Assembly: GCA_960531495.1 (NCBI GenBank)
Contig: OY482866.1
Location: forward strand, 2,533,201 to 2,597,200
From: Zeus faber
Taxonomy: Eukaryota > Chordata > Actinopteri > Zeiformes > Zeidae
Length of the DNA stretch: 64,000 bases
Direction: 5' to 3'
In this document: positions 21,966 to 35,084 of the stretch, one piece after another
Numbering within the stretch: the stretch's first letter is position 1
Layout: each line of letters starts with the position of its first letter
Notes under the pieces: model-generated
Told to the model about the DNA's origin: nothing
The model's input: the letters and a program-made list of their open reading frames with translations, nothing else
Databases searched by the model: none
Translations under genes and position numbers: made by a program

Positions 21966-24900
21966 TTTTTTCTTTTTATGCCCACTACTATTTGTTCTGC
22001 TAAAGTGGCCTCTAAATTGCAGGAGGGCATTCCCTGTGGTCACGGCCCCGTTGAATCACTGACGTACGGTGACTTAACGTGTGGGGGAATTAGCTAAGAG
22101 TTTTAACTTTTAATTATGTTTTTTTCTAAATTCTAATTTGAATAACCAAAAAAAAATTATAATTAAAAATAAAAAATACTTAGATGATTAAAATGTATTA
22201 TTACAATTTATTGCAATGCATTTAAGATTAATTTATTGAATTTAATAATGTCACACTATTCCTAATAAATTCAATTAATCAAAGTATTCAATGCCTGTAA
22301 TTTTAACTGCAAGGGTTATTGAAATTGATCCCTGGGGAATTGACATTATCAAAAAATAGACTCTAAGAGGATTAATGTAAGAGTTTGAACTACATGGTTA
22401 AAAAGGTCGGGTTGGTGGCCGAGCTTGTGGCGATCTGGACTATTTTCTCCCACCGCAGATGCGGTTGCTATCAACCAGTTAGACCTGAGCAAGGAATCTT
22501 AACTTTTGACACAGCGTAACAAATTGATTTAATCCCAGAAAATAGTAATTTGATACTAGCACAGCACAGCTATCAAATACTTGTCAATTAGGCCTTAAAA
22601 ATAATAGCATATTCCGGCACTTTAAAGCATGCACAATTGTAGTGATGCTTAAAAATAAACAACAGTGCTTCAGCACTACATGTAACGTTTTCAGACAAAC
22701 ACAGGGTGAATTCACACACAGCTCTCTCAGGCCCAAAGGAAAAAACAAGTTTTAGTCACTCTTAGAGAGAAACAACGGAAATAGCCGATAACAGCGAAAC
22801 CAGCTCCTATCTTCAGTATCTCTCTGAAACACCGTGTAATGATGTGATCAGGCCCCACGTTGGGTTTTCTCCGTTCAGAAATTCTCACATGGAATATCAG
22901 ATAAATACCCAATTACTTGTTAATCGAACAATGAATGTTTATTTATAATAAAGGAATTTGATAATATGTGACAGTCACTGGAGTTTTGGGTCTCAAGTAG
23001 GCCAAGGTAACTTTTTTTTACGTTTTTTACAGATTGCAAAAGTGCATGCTGTAAGCTTTCAAATTATGTGTCATATATTGATATCAGACACTATTTTAAG
23101 AAGATATGCTTATTTGAATGTTGGTACACCTAAACTCCTCTAGCAGAGACAATGCCCCTCAAAGATCCTGAACTTTTTCACACTTCAGGGGCAGGGAATG
23201 GGTGGGAACAATAGCTGTTAACTCCACCCCCAACCACTTCCCAACTAGACTACCTGTCATTGTCAGTTGGGTAAAGTGTGTAGAGCAAAAAAAATAACAC
23301 GGGAAAATATATGATACTCTCCCATACTAACTAGGTTATTTATTTATTTATTTATTTATTTTTGGTAATATTGATTTCAATCATCACTTTATAAAAATAT
23401 TAAAAATACCTCATTCTAGTTGATACTTTAATTTTAAGTTTATTTCTTTCATTCTAAGTTCATGCTCACTATACTATAATGAGCTCTCTTTTATTCTGTA
23501 ACTTTTAAACATTCCAATTTCCTGCCTCTTGTTTTATAACTGATAGTTTTAAGAAAATGGCACTTTTCAGATCTTTTACTTTTCGATCACCAAACAACAA
23601 TTCCCAGAATGAAAATGGCGTGGAGCACCCCACCCTTTTCGTTCTGGGAAATGTTGTTTTCTGGACGCACCCCGCTACCCCCTGCCAGCAGCCAGTTCCA
23701 CAGTATAAATGAGAGCTTTGCCGCCCTCTTCTCATAATCCATAACAACACGGAGATGATATGTTCTCACAAGGAAGTAAAATTTCCTGCTTTGGTGTTTA
23801 GTTTTGCTTGTTTCTTTAAAAACATGTTACATAAATGATGCTTTGCTTCTGGATTAAATGATCTTCAATCATTTAATACCAGTATTACATTTGTGTTTGT
23901 GAAAAAAATCTTGAAATAAAAGAAGGAAGTCCATATTGTGTTATCAAGCGCCAACGGCATTCATTACATATTGCCGAAATCGGCAGCAATATGAATCTTA
24001 CAATCTATACATCTATCATTCTATACACAAACAAAGTAAGAACTTTATGAAATAGAACCACCAGCCGACATTATTAAACCATGATGCAAATGATCATGTG
24101 ATGTTTGGAGCAATTGCAGACACGGAATGTTAGACAATATTTGGCGAATTGCTTATAATAGTTTGTGTAGAGCACAATACTCAAACCCAAAATGCTGTAC
24201 CGTTTTTGCTCACTTTCTGCCCAAAAAGGTTATTCTCTGTAACTATACTAGCACCTTTACACGGTCTGACTTGGTCCCTCTGCCCACCACCCCGCTCCTT
24301 GTTCTCACACCCCTTCACCCCCTGCTTCCTGCTGCGCAGCTGTCTTTACTGGTATAAATAACTCAAATGAGACACTTAAACTCGCGCTCCATTTGCAAAT
24401 CTACCCCCCTCCATTGCCTCTCATAATTTTTTCCACCGTGAAGCTCTTTCCGCTTGCTCCCTATCAGCCCCCCTCTTTCACAGTGGTCATCCCCCGCTTT
24501 CTGTTGGTGGGCTCCACTAGTCTTGCTGGCTACATGGATTGGCACACAAATATATTGTCACACACGGCCTAGGGCCTATTTAGGCAACCCATACATGCAT
24601 GCACACATAAACCTTCATATATATATTATATTATATACATATCTAATCGGCACCTCTAAACTCTGCATAAAACATGTCTGGTTTCATGAACGCAACGTAA
24701 CATGAAAGTGGCAGCCATCCCACACTCCACACAAACATACACACAGCAAGGGAATAGGGATTTAAATAAATACATCATAATGATATGAGTTTTGCTGTGG
24801 CTGAACTTTAATGTCAACACGTGGAGACAGCTGTTTACACATGAGTACACAAATTAGACTGCTGTTAGTAATGTTTACACTCAGCCTGTCATCTGTAGTA

Positions 24901-25094
24901 GCCAGTCCTGGATTTTCACATTTCACATTTGTGTCGCCGTGTTGTCTCCCAAAACCACTCCATGATACTGGGAGTCAAGATTAGGGATTCCTTTTATGAG
25001 ATTTCTTTTTTTTTAACGAGAAGAGTTCTTAAAAGAAGTTAGCACATAGAAGTCTAAATTAGATAAATTAGACACAATTAATTTGTCTTCATAA

Positions 25095-25127
<33 letters not shown>

Positions 25128-25454
25128 TCCACATGATGGGCGAGTACGAGTGGGACGGAGAGGTGATATCTCAAAAATAGATCCTAGCCGTACCAGAAGG
25201 TGGTGGTGGGGGGGTGGGGTTCAGAAATAGCATATACACTGGCACACAAACACAGCTGCCCCCTGTTCCTTACAGTGCCCCAACAAGCTAATCCTGTCAC
25301 TATAACAACTATACATTGCAAAATATAAATATTGCCCTATATCCTCACAGGTGTCTTTCAGGCTCGTAAAAGAAAATTGCAGTAGGACATTTTCACACAG
25401 TGCTCAATAAAATTGCAATGCAAGGGCACAGAAATGTTTACATGAGTGCATTTG
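21930..25454. other. AT-rich non-coding DNA with few recognisable elements
   Basis: No gene recognised. It includes a (TA)n tract at 21945-21962, (TTTA)n at 23337-23360, a small hairpin at 23593-23658 and (TG)n at 25097-25126. Short open frames have no domain. The stretch 22700-22930 and the less AT-rich 24280-24560 are apparently unique sequence. Confidence 0.45.
23593..23658. repeat. Short inverted repeat (hairpin)
   Basis: The 23-bp arms at 23593-23615 and 23636-23658 are complementary with two mismatches (AACAACAATTCCCAGAATGA in the left arm), separated by 20 bp. Confidence 0.85.
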
Positions 25455-26040
25455 TATCCAGTCAGTGAACGCTTTATTAGATACAGCTTTCTAATACTCG
25501 ATAGGACCCCACTTTGCCTCCAGAACAGCCAGAAGTCTTCGTGGCAGATTCGACAAGGTGCGGGAAACAATCCTTAGAGATTCTGGTCCATGTTCACATG
25601 ATAGCATCACGCTGTTTGCTGTAGATTTATTACATTTTTGTAAATCGCCCATTCCACCCCATCCAAAAGGTGCTCTACTGGATTGCAATTTTGTGATTGT
25701 GGAGGCCATTGGAGTACACTGAACTCATCGTCATGTTCGTGGAACCAGCTTGAGATGATATGTGCTTTGTAACATGATGCGTTATCCTGCTGGAGGTAGC
25801 CATTAGAAGATGGGTAGACTGTGGCCATAAAGGTATGCACATGGTCAATTGGTATATAGGGGCGTAATGTGTGCCATGTACACAAAATTATGCCACCTGC
25901 ATATTGCAGCACAACTGGAGATTTGTCCAGGCAACATTTTTTCCAGTTTTGGTGAGTCTATGCCCACAGTAGCCTCACAGTCCTGTTCTTAGCTGACAAG
26001 TGTGGAATCTGGTGTGGTCTTCTGCTGCAATAAAATCCTG
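25455..26040 (-). pseudogene. Tc1-like transposase relic (family B)
   Basis: Read on the - strand it recalls a distinct Tc1 family: VYPSSNGYLQQDNAS (second catalytic Asp retained), SSWFHEHDDEFSVLQWPP, then QSQNCNPVEHLLDG where the family has [13 protein letters not shown]. The end reaches the terminus-like GAACGCTTTATTAGATAC at 25468-25485. The N-terminal DNA-binding half is absent and several in-frame defects are visible. It is distinct from families A and C. Confidence 0.82.
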
Positions 26041-26289
26041 GAAAACCTGATAAACTTCACACTTTGCAAAGATTTATTTCTGGATATCTTATAAAGTCCG
26101 ACAAGTTTGACTTTTTAAAAAAATATACTTTTCTGATTCTAATAGGGTTCTGCAGTTAATATAAATATTCACATATTTGTTTGTTTTTTCACAGACTTTC
26201 TGGCAATAGGGAAATACAGTAAATTGGGTTTCAGTGTTGATTTAGACCACGTTATCATAGTCAAGTGCAACAGATTCATAAATGAACAT

Positions 26290-28150
26290 GAATGAACATT
26301 TTTCGGCCTTTTTGTAAGTACCACTGCCTCTAAACCGTACAGCATAGCTGGTCTCACTACCGTCCTGTAGACCTTCCCCTTCACTCTTGCTGGAACTCTT
26401 CTGTCACAGATCACTCCAGACACTCTTCTCCACCCACTCAACCCTGCCTGTACTCTCTTCTTCACCTCTCTCTTGCACTCTCCGCTGCTTTGGATGGTCA
26501 AGTACTTGAACTCAACCGCCTTCTCCACCTCCACTCCTTGCATTCTCAGCTTTTCGCCGCCCTCCCTCCTATTCAGGCACATGTATTCTGTCTTACTCCT
26601 GTTGACTTTCATTCCTCCTCTATCCAATGCATGCCTCCACTTCTCCAGGCTTTCCTCAACCTGCTCCCTACTCTCGTTACAGATCACAACGTCATCCGCG
26701 AACATCATAGTCCACGGAGACTCCTGCATGATCTCATCTGTTAACCTGTCTATCACCATTGCAAACAAGAAAGGGCTCAGAGCTCATCCTTGATGCAGTC
26801 CCACCTCCACTTTGAATGCCTTTGTCACGCCTACTGCAAGCCTTACTACTGTTTGACTGCCCTCATACATATCCTGTACCACTGTTACGTACTTCTCTGC
26901 CACCCCGACTTCCTCATGCAATACACTGCACCCTATCATATGCCTTCAGTAAATTGCATCTGTAGTACCCTTTCCCGGCATGAAACCATAATGCTGCTCA
27001 CTGATCCCCACCTCTCCTCTTAACCTAGCCTCCACTACCCTTTCCCATAGCTTCATGCTGTGGCTGATCAACTGTATTCCCCTGTAGTTACTAAAGCGCT
27101 GTACATCTCCCTTATTCTTGAAGATGGGTACCAGTATACTTCTTCTCCACTCCTCCAGCATCCTCTCCCTTTCCAGGATGGTGTTAAACAGTCTCATTAG
27201 GAACGCCATTGCCATCTCACCTAAACATTTCCATGGTTCCCCAGGTATGTCATCTGGGCCAACTGCCTTTCCACTCTTCATCTTCTCTAATGCTGTTCTC
27301 ACCTCATCCTTGCTAATTTGCTGCACTCCTTGATCCACTATCCCCACATCATCCATTCTTCTATTCTCTCCCTCTCATTTTCTTTATTAATCAACTCCTC
27401 AAAGTACTCCTTCCACCTTCTCCACACACTCTCCTCACTAGTCAGCACATTCCCATCATTATCCTTCATCACTCTAACCTGCTGTACATCCTTCCCAGCT
27501 CGGTCCCTTTGTCTTGCCAATCGGTACAAGTCCTTTTCTCCTTCCTTGCTGTCCAACCTCTCATACAACTCACCATATGCCTTTTCGTTTGCTTTGCCAC
27601 CTCTCTCTTCGCCTTACACCTTGTGCATCAGCTGGTCTGGTACTGGTCCAGTCTACTTTCTTTATCTCTCTGACTATCCTATTTCATCTTCGCCAACCGC
27701 TTCTGCTCTATGCTCTCCTGTACTTCCTCATTCCACCACCAACAGTCCTTGTCTTCCTTCCTCTTCCTGCATAAGTACCTTCTTGGCCATCTCCCTCACT
27801 TCTGCAGTTGTTTCCCAGTCATCTGGTAGCCGTTCATTCCCACCTATTACCTGCCTTACCTCTTCCCTAAATTACATGCAACACTCCTCCTTTTTCAGCT
27901 TCCATCATTTTATCTTTGGCTCATCTTTCACTGTCTTCCTCTTCTTGGCCTCCAGAGTTATCCTACAGACCACCATCAGATGCTGCCTAGCAACACACTC
28001 CCCTACCACCACTTTGCAGTCACTAATCTCTTTCAGATTGCACCTCCTGCATAAGATGTGCTCCACCTGTGTGCACGTTCCTCTACTCTTGTATGTCACC
28101 CTGTGTTCCTCCCTCTTCTTGAAATACGTATTGACAACAGCCAATTCCAT
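26290..28150 (-). mobile_element. RTE-clade non-LTR retrotransposon, truncated at both ends
   Basis: On the - strand the order is the endonuclease C-terminal part (28150-27905: LAVVNTYFKKREEHRVTYKS, VEHILCRR, ARQHLMVVC), a linker (27568-27338: WRRWKEYFEELIN), the RT fingers (27356-26946: GPDDIPGEPWKCLG, NYRGIQLISHSMKLWERV, FMPGKGTTDAIY), then the palm with MFADDVVIC (26710-26690) and downstream KTEYMCLNRREG. The YADD-type active site is intact (FADD). The endonuclease N-terminus and the end of ORF2 are missing and several frame changes occur. It is similar to the teleost Expander/RTE-X type by pattern. Confidence 0.88.
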
Positions 28151-28475
28151 GGAAGAGGCTCCTTCCGGACTCCACAGGTGTTCCGAGCTCTGCCAGCGCA
28201 TTGTGGACTGGGCTGGAGCACCGGGTCTCACCAGGGGCAGCGCGGAGACTTAAAACAATCGCTGTATGTGGGGGGGGGGGGAGTGTCCCCATTATGCACT
28301 TGTTTCTTTCCATTAGGAGACGCAAAATAAAAATGCACTGTTCTGGCACACGCATCATCGATACCGTCCCAAAAGAAGAGAGGTGCGCAAAATGTTCCCC
28401 GATCTCTCCCCAAACCCCCCCGGGATGGTGCGCTAGGTGGCCGCCTAACTGGCCTATAGGAAGAGCCGGCCCTGG
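28151..28475. mobile_element. hAT-type element end
   Basis: The right edge CTATAGGAAGAGCCGGCCCTGG at about 28454-28475 carries the CAGGGCCGGC-type terminal inverted repeat of a widespread vertebrate hAT group. A G12 run lies at 28269-28280. The other end was not found; the left part abuts the truncated RTE element. Confidence 0.5.
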
Positions 28476-29341
28476 ACAGCCCTATTGTTTAGATTGTGTA
28501 ACATAAAAAAAACAAGGTAGAACAAGGTACAGAAGGTATGAAATCTGCCACTTCCACTGCTGGTCTAAACACAGAATGCATTTGCCGGCAACAAAGACAT
28601 TGGTCTGTCGATCAGTTAAATAATTTCAATGTAGAATTTCCATTTAAATGCTGTATCTTTGTCACAAATATCAACAATGTTTTAATATTTCTTGTTTATT
28701 ATAGGCATAATAATGAATATAAGCAATCCTATTAATTTATAGTACCCAAAAGGATGTGTTCTTCTGCATGCAAACATCACTTAAAAAACTGACTTTTTAT
28801 TATTTTTATGTATTTATATATTTTTTACTTATTTATTTTTCTATTCTCTTTCCTTTTTATCTATTTTATGTAAGGCATAAAATTTTTTGAATTGCCTCCC
28901 ACCTTCACCCCCAATCCCCTCTCTGAATGTTCAAATGGATCAAATGAACGAAGAGTTGGAAAATCAACCTTCTTTCACTGAGTCACTCGTCAGGAACTGA
29001 ATCTTAAAAAAATAGTCTAACCTTTCATCCCTAGACTCAGGCATGAGCGAGCGGACATGTGCGCCTATATCACTTTCTGTACGGAATGACGGTTGACACG
29101 GTCTCCTCTGCTTTCCTGTGTTCCGTGGAGGAGTGCGCGCTGGCCATGGCACAGGTTGTGACACACCTCTTTATGGCATGTCGCTCACAGTTTAGTTAAG
29201 CATTTACTTGATCGTTTTCGGTAATGGATCGGATTATACTTTTTTTTTTTTTTTTTTTCCTTTCTGTCTGATATCTGATCCAGTGATTTTTGGCCAGTAT
29301 TGGACCGATACACATACTGAGTATCTGATCAGCGCATCCCT
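28476..29341. other. AT-rich DNA ending in a hAT-type terminus
   Basis: No gene. 29225-29341 on the - strand begins AGGGATGCGCTGATCAGATA, a hAT-type terminal sequence, followed by a poly-T-rich stretch. The small - strand frame at 28964-29164 may be a transposase relic of the same element but shows no diagnostic motif. Confidence 0.45.
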
Positions 29342-30659
29342 AGTTATTTCTGGTTAAACAAAACTATGAGCTTCTTTATTTTGTTTTAAAATTTAATAAA
29401 AATTATGTAAAAATGTAATACACAAAGGAAACTTTAAAATTAATAAGTGTCCACTTCAAGTCTTCAGTATTAACACAGCCTATGAAATTACAAATGTAAA
29501 CGAGCAAATAAATAAACAAATTAAACACAAATTTGTTAAAGATGATTCAGTCTTTTCCTGCACAAAACGAATGATTTAACGGGGTAGACAAATAAAATCA
29601 AATGCTTCATATGTGACCCACCACATACTTTAAGGACATTTGGTGGCTTTCGAGATAGTTTCTTTCCGCAACATTTGAAAATGGCGAATCAAGAGTTTCC
29701 AAACAAGGTGTCACTTGTGCAAATCAAGCAAATAGCAAATAACAAGGGTGTGGCAAACTGTGATTCTGAGATGATCACCTCCAAAGTTTCACTTTCACCA
29801 GGTTCATTCATTCAGCTCCCAGAATACAAATGGAGTTGACAAACAAACAAAGCCTCATGGCTACTTAACATACTGCTGAATGGGCAAATCACGAACAGCT
29901 CAACAACACAACTCATTTTGTTTTTAAAAAATATTTTATTTAAGAATATACATGTTTTATAAAAGTGGAAAAGTACGGACAACACAACAAAATGAGAGTC
30001 TCTCAATAATATCTCAGAAAATCTGAAAATTTGTCACTAACCTCAACGGACTTCATCACGTCATCAACTTCTTCCAGCAACAACAGACGTATTGTCTGTC
30101 TCAACCGGTGGTTCTTGAAAATATTCAGTTTCATCTTCATATTAAGTTTGAAATCCGCTGTTTGAAATGTTCAAAGTAATATCAGATTCAGTGTCGCTGT
30201 CGTTCTCCGCGTCGCTGTCGGAGAACTGATTATCATCAGGGAAAATTAAGTCCAGTACGCGCTGCTAACACTGACTTGGATCTATCGCACTGGTCAGATT
30301 AAGGTCCGAAATATGATTCAAACTTCTACCACCCACTTTGCCTAATCCATAACGATACGAGTTGAACGTTTTCGCATACAAGTGAGACCGAAACACCCCC
30401 GTACTGTGCTTTAACCGTCTGTTTACCGAAGTGACCTAGGTGCGTGACGCAAAGGGATTTTCTTCTTCGCCGTTTCATAACCAGTGGCTCCGTGTGTAAG
30501 AGTAGTACGATTTAAAGGTTGAATTTTATCAAAACGGTTTCACATTGTTACTTCACATCGCATGGGATATGGATGAATGCTCTTCACCTGGACGGTCGCG
30601 TTAAAGGAAACGATCCATCGGCGTTATTCAGCGCTGTTCCGCATCCCGGTAAGTGAACT
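29342..30659. other. Non-coding DNA with an acidic coding-like relic
   Basis: No gene recognised. On the - strand, 30165-30260 reads as an Asp/Ser-rich stretch (FSDSDAENDSDTESD), as seen at the N-terminus of piggyBac-type transposases, but no other transposase block is visible nearby. Confidence 0.35.
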
Positions 30660-30866
30660 GCGTTTCCCCATGTCATCTAACGGCACTATTTAACTCGACA
30701 GTTTAACATTTTTCTACTATTTATAAATCAAACTTTGTTTTCAAAAATACGTTTAGAGATAAAAAAAACATTTTTTTTTTTTCTGAAAGGTTTTTTTCAA
30801 CTTATTTGGCTGCTCCTGGTGATTTTAGAAATGCGCGAGATCTTGAGTTTTGCTGTGGTGGGACAC
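30660..30866 (+). repeat. Unclassified interspersed repeat, copy 2
   Basis: This is the partner of 7696-7928 in opposite orientation. A longer poly-T run (30770-30781) replaces the spacer present in copy 1. Sequence beyond 30866 no longer matches copy 1. Confidence 0.75.
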
Positions 30867-31499
30867 ATATGTGTGACTTGTTAGTTTGCTTAGTCTTTGT
30901 GTTAAATGTTTGTGGCGGATCACTCTCACCGAACTCTTTTGTTTCCAAAGCAAATGTCTCGAGTCCTCTTATAAAAGCTTAATGTAAACTTCCCTTTGCT
31001 CTGATGTCCAAATGTCGGTGGTTAAACTTACCTCTCAAAGAGTCGACGGAGGGCGCTGTGACCAAATATTCAAATAGCCAAATTTCAGGTCGCAGCGCTA
31101 AACCTGTGATGTCAGCAGGCTGGGCATACAACACATAGTATTTGTATACCTTTGCATTCAAGACAGAGTTTATATACAAGTGGTATTCAAATTCTCAACC
31201 CGCAAAGCCAATCTTTAATATTAATCCCTGTTCTCACCTTTTGAAAAGGAGACCATGTCTTCAAACGTCTGCCCAAAGAACTTGTAGCCGATGCTCAACA
31301 TCTAGATTCTTACCATGATGTTGATATAGGTGAGAGAAGGAATGGTGCTTGCACTGAGTGAGGCATTTAAGTACATGCATAACATGAATGATCTGCACCA
31401 TACTCTTTAACTGAATGATTCAAAAACCTCCACCACATATTTTGTTGAAATGAATGTCCAGTGGAGTAAACATTTAACCATGGGTGGACCATGGGTTCG
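30867..31499. other. Non-coding DNA
   Basis: No gene recognised. It lies between the unclassified repeat and the endogenous retrovirus relic. Confidence 0.4.
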
Positions 31500-32094
31500 T
31501 GACAGGACCTTCATTTCTCACTTGGAGCTCTTCTTCTGGATCTGGTGTGTGAGAGAGAGTGGGGTGGGGGAGCGGCATTTTTTTAAGTCCCTCTGTGGAA
31601 CGGTGTTCCAGGGTAGGGTGATCAACAGGGCGATGGTAATGAGGAAGATGATCACACAGACGTGACCAATCTTTTCCTGTTGACGTTGGGTCATCCTTTT
31701 CAAGTACAGGTCTTTGCCACTGTAGTGGCAAATCCTCTTCGTGGAGACAGAGGTTACCAGCACATACTCCGTTGGGATCGTGATCTCAGTTAATGTCAGA
31801 TGATTCTCCGTTGTTGTCGTTTATCTGGTCCTCTGAAAGGTTGCGGACTTTCTTGCAATGAGATGCGTATACCCACGTTGGTCGTTCTGCCACCTTAACT
31901 GCTACTGCGGCGGTGAGGAGGATCAGGAACGGTCCCAGGAATCTGGCAGAGTTGCAAGAGCTTGTTTGAAAAGCAACATAAATGTTCTCATTGACTCATT
32001 CCACGATCCAAAAACAACAATAACCACAACAGCCCAGAAAGGCCATGCCAGGGTGCGACCCTGGGGAGAAAGAATGTGCATCTGCGTATCTGCA

Positions 32095-32600
32095 GATCTG
32101 CGATACATGACTCCTCATCTGACCAGCAGATCAGTAAATCATCTACATATTGGATCAATGTGCTGCCATTCATAATTTTGAAACCAGCTAGATTTTCACA
32201 TAATGCAGCGGAGAACACTGCCAGAGACTGCATATCCTTGACTCTGCATATCCTCTGCATAACACATGCGAGTCCATGTGTTATGTTTCCCTTGAAAAGT
32301 GAAAGCGAACCAAGATTGTGAGTCCTTGTCTACTGGGATGCTAAAGAAAGCATTTGCAAGGTCAATAACAGTGAAACATTTTAATGTACCCAGGATTGAG
32401 AAAAAATCTTATTGGAATTAGGAACACCAGGTGAACAGCGTCATTTACAGCACGCAAATCCTGAACAGAATGCCACGAGACTCCATCTGCCTTCTTAACA
32501 GACAGTATCAGTGTATTGCATGGAGATGAGGGACACGGTACAACAATGCCTGCTTCTAAGAGCAATTCAAACACTGGGGTTCAACCTAACATGGCGTCTG
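32095..32600 (-). pseudogene. Retroviral reverse transcriptase relic
   Basis: The pieces are LLLEAGIVVPCPSSPCN and VQDLRAVNDAV (32574-32430), a motif A stretch DLANAFFSIPV in another frame near 32340, and an intact motif C QYVDDLLIC at about 32165-32140. The LRAVND and YVDD signatures are retroviral rather than gypsy. At least one frame change lies between the motifs. After the motif C region the sequence jumps to unrelated coding, so RNase H and integrase are missing. Confidence 0.82.
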
Positions 32601-33599
32601 GTCGCAACAAATTTAGCAGTTTTTGCAGTCGGTAGGAGGATTTTGGTGTGACCATGAGGGGAGTTGCCCTCTTCTTTGGTGCAACATATTTGGTTTTGGC
32701 CAGAGTATCTCAGGCGCCGCCTCTAATGCGGGGTGTTCCTCAGCGTTAGAGTAAGCAAAAATCCTTGTTGCGTTTTCTTTTGTCGTAACAACAGAGAGGA
32801 GGTGGATTGATCATACATTGTAAAGGTGGATTGATAAGGAAACCACCAAACATTACTTTTTCAGGTAAAATTACTCCTGTCAGATGCACCTGCCAATCTG
32901 TTATGCTCGCACATTTGGCAACCCAAGGGCCAATAGATTGACATGATAAATTTGATACGTTTGCCAACGACACATGTAGGAGGGAATCATGAACATCATA
33001 GCAAGCATCCTGTGTTGGGGGTCAATCAGACCGTTAACGCACAATATTGTAGTGAGCACAGAATTGGTTTTCCTAATAACAATTGACATGCATGACTTTC
33101 CCGAAACCATATCTTCTGAAATTCCTAATATTTTCCTTGCTCACTAATCCTGTCAGTACATTGCAATTCTGAGGGGTTCATAAAATTGTGTTTCCACAAT
33201 TCCTTAGCTTTCCCTATCAATTCACCACTGATAGAATGTGGACCGCCTTGCTGTAAATCCTACACATAGACATAAGCTGATGTTCTACGGCCACATCGAC
33301 ATCCTTCCCAACACGTGAGATTTTAAGACCACTCTCTGTACACTCGATGATAATGCCAAACAAACACCTTAGTTCCCAGCCACACAGGTGAACGGGGCAA
33401 CAGTTCAAGAGTATGAAACTGATGGAATGTCACAGTGTTAGCTTCATCTTCATTGTCCACTACATCTAAGGGTGCAGTGAAACGCTCTGTCAATCTCAGT
33501 CCTGCTGCTCCCACGATGGCGGTCTGCTGGCTGAGGATAGAAGTAAAAATGTATCATCTAACTCGGGATCAACTGAGGCATCTGGAGGAGGAGTGTCTA

Positions 33600-34415
33600 T
33601 TGTGGGGCCAGGGTCATTGTTTTCTGTCAATCCTGCCCCGGCACACCGTCATTGTTGATGGCGTCCTTGGTATCTGCCATGCCCACCTCGCCCCCTTCAT
33701 TGTGGGAAGCGAACAGACACTTTATCCTCGTTCCAGTCACCATTCTTTTCTTCCTCGTCCCTGTTGAGTCTGGTAGGACAGGAACGGGCATAATGTCCAT
33801 GTTCGTTGCAGTAGTAGCACATGATTGTACGGTCACTGCCGTATCCTGGTCCTCCTCGGCCTGGTGCATTCTCTCGTCCGCCTGGTCATCCTTGTCCTCG
33901 TCCTCTTCCTCGTTGGTTCCTCTCAAAGAAAGACAGTTGAGCCATTTGCAAGCTATTAGCGGTCGCAACGCAGCCTACATTTATTACTGCTTTTTGTCTA
34001 TTATGGTGGGATAAAGCTAGTATCATGTGCCGTTTAAATTAATCGAGGCGAACACCCTCATACCCTGTACAGGTGATGCAGGCCATCGGATCAATTCTGT
34101 GTGGCCCTGAGACATTTACCATCTGATGAGTGGTATTACTTTGTTTCTGCCTTGTCTCCCTATTTTGTGCTTCTTTTACCCATTCATCATACGCTTTCCA
34201 ATCTTCTTTTCCTTTTCCTTTCCCTTCTCATAACATTTCAGTTTTTCCTTCAATTGTCGTAGTTGGTTTAAACGAAAGCTGCTGTTAGTTGGAAAACCCA
34301 GTTTCTTCCATAATTGTAATTGTTGTACCGTGTCACTCCAATGTTTGTCGACCATACATTTCGCCAGACGGGTCCATTCCGTTCTCGGAGTGGTTTTCAT
34401 ACAGAACGCTCCCAT
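33600..34415 (-). pseudogene. Retroviral gag relic with zinc knuckle
   Basis: The frame from 34415 has an N-terminal matrix-like segment (TEWTRLAKCMVDKHWSDTV) and a charged linker. Further on, in other frames, comes a GRGRG-rich stretch and a single C-x2-C-x4-H-x4-C knuckle (CYYCNEHGHYARSC) near 33782-33823. Stops and frame changes separate the pieces. The role in an intact virus would be particle assembly and RNA packaging; this copy cannot make the full protein. Confidence 0.72.
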
Positions 34416-34830
34416 TTCAGCGTGCGATTTGATCCGGGAAAGATAGAGAGAAAAAAAGAAGAAAAGAGAAAAAACACGTTATTACCACACATACAGACTT
34501 GTCTCTTTTACGTAGTTATTCACAAATTAATTAAAGCCTTGCAGTATCCTTTCCAGCAATCCCACCAGATATTTAGATTATAATGCTAATGTTTCACCAG
34601 GGACTAATGTGTGAAGCTAGTTTGATATGTTATGTACAACACTCATACCACGCTTATCTTGTTTTTATCGACACACACACTACGCTTTTATTTTTCTTGC
34701 GTTTATTCCTTCGATTGTTTCATTGAGATTTTTATCAGCCAGGTAGCTGGCATACCCAAAGACACTGATAAAATCGCTCCGAACTCATCTCATTGATACG
34801 TGCCCCAGAGGGGTGCATTGGCCAGGGAGT

Positions 34831-34848
34831 CACACGCCCCGGACACCA
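34831..34848 (-). other. Possible tRNA primer-binding site
   Basis: On the - strand this reads TGGTGTCCGGGGCGTGTG. TGG is the complement of a tRNA 3' CCA, and the position 5' of gag fits. Which tRNA is unclear, and the adjoining LTR is missing. Confidence 0.35.
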
Positions 34849-35084
34849 ATTTGATCACCCAGGATTCATGTGAATGTGTATCACTGCAAATAGAGTAAAT
34901 ACAAAAGAAAGAGAAAAAAAGCAAACAAGCAAAAACCCTAGTGGAGTATCTGGCAAAAATTAACAAGTCAAGTCAATTCACACTTTATTTATAAAGCGCA
35001 TTTCAGACCAGGGCAATGCAATGCGCTTTACAAAGAAATACAATAAAAAACAAAATAAATAAATAAAAAAAGAACATAGTTGTA

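Larger units (their letters stand above)
31500..34848 (-). mobile_element. Endogenous retrovirus relic (gag-pol, no LTRs)
   Basis: On the - strand there is a primer-binding-site-like TGG at 34848-34846, then a Gag-like region (34415-33600), a decayed middle, a reverse transcriptase (about 32600-32095) and, after a deletion, segments with hydrophobic spans (32050-31960 and 31680-31620) that could be envelope leader sequence. Each region changes frame repeatedly. No LTR is seen on either side; the 5' side runs into the 3' end of the LINE at 34966. It is an old, incomplete provirus. Confidence 0.72.

Noticed and set aside
27318-28253. A 311-codon + strand open frame rich in Ser and Leu
   Set aside because: It lies antisense to the RTE endonuclease/RT, whose motifs are unmistakable on the - strand.
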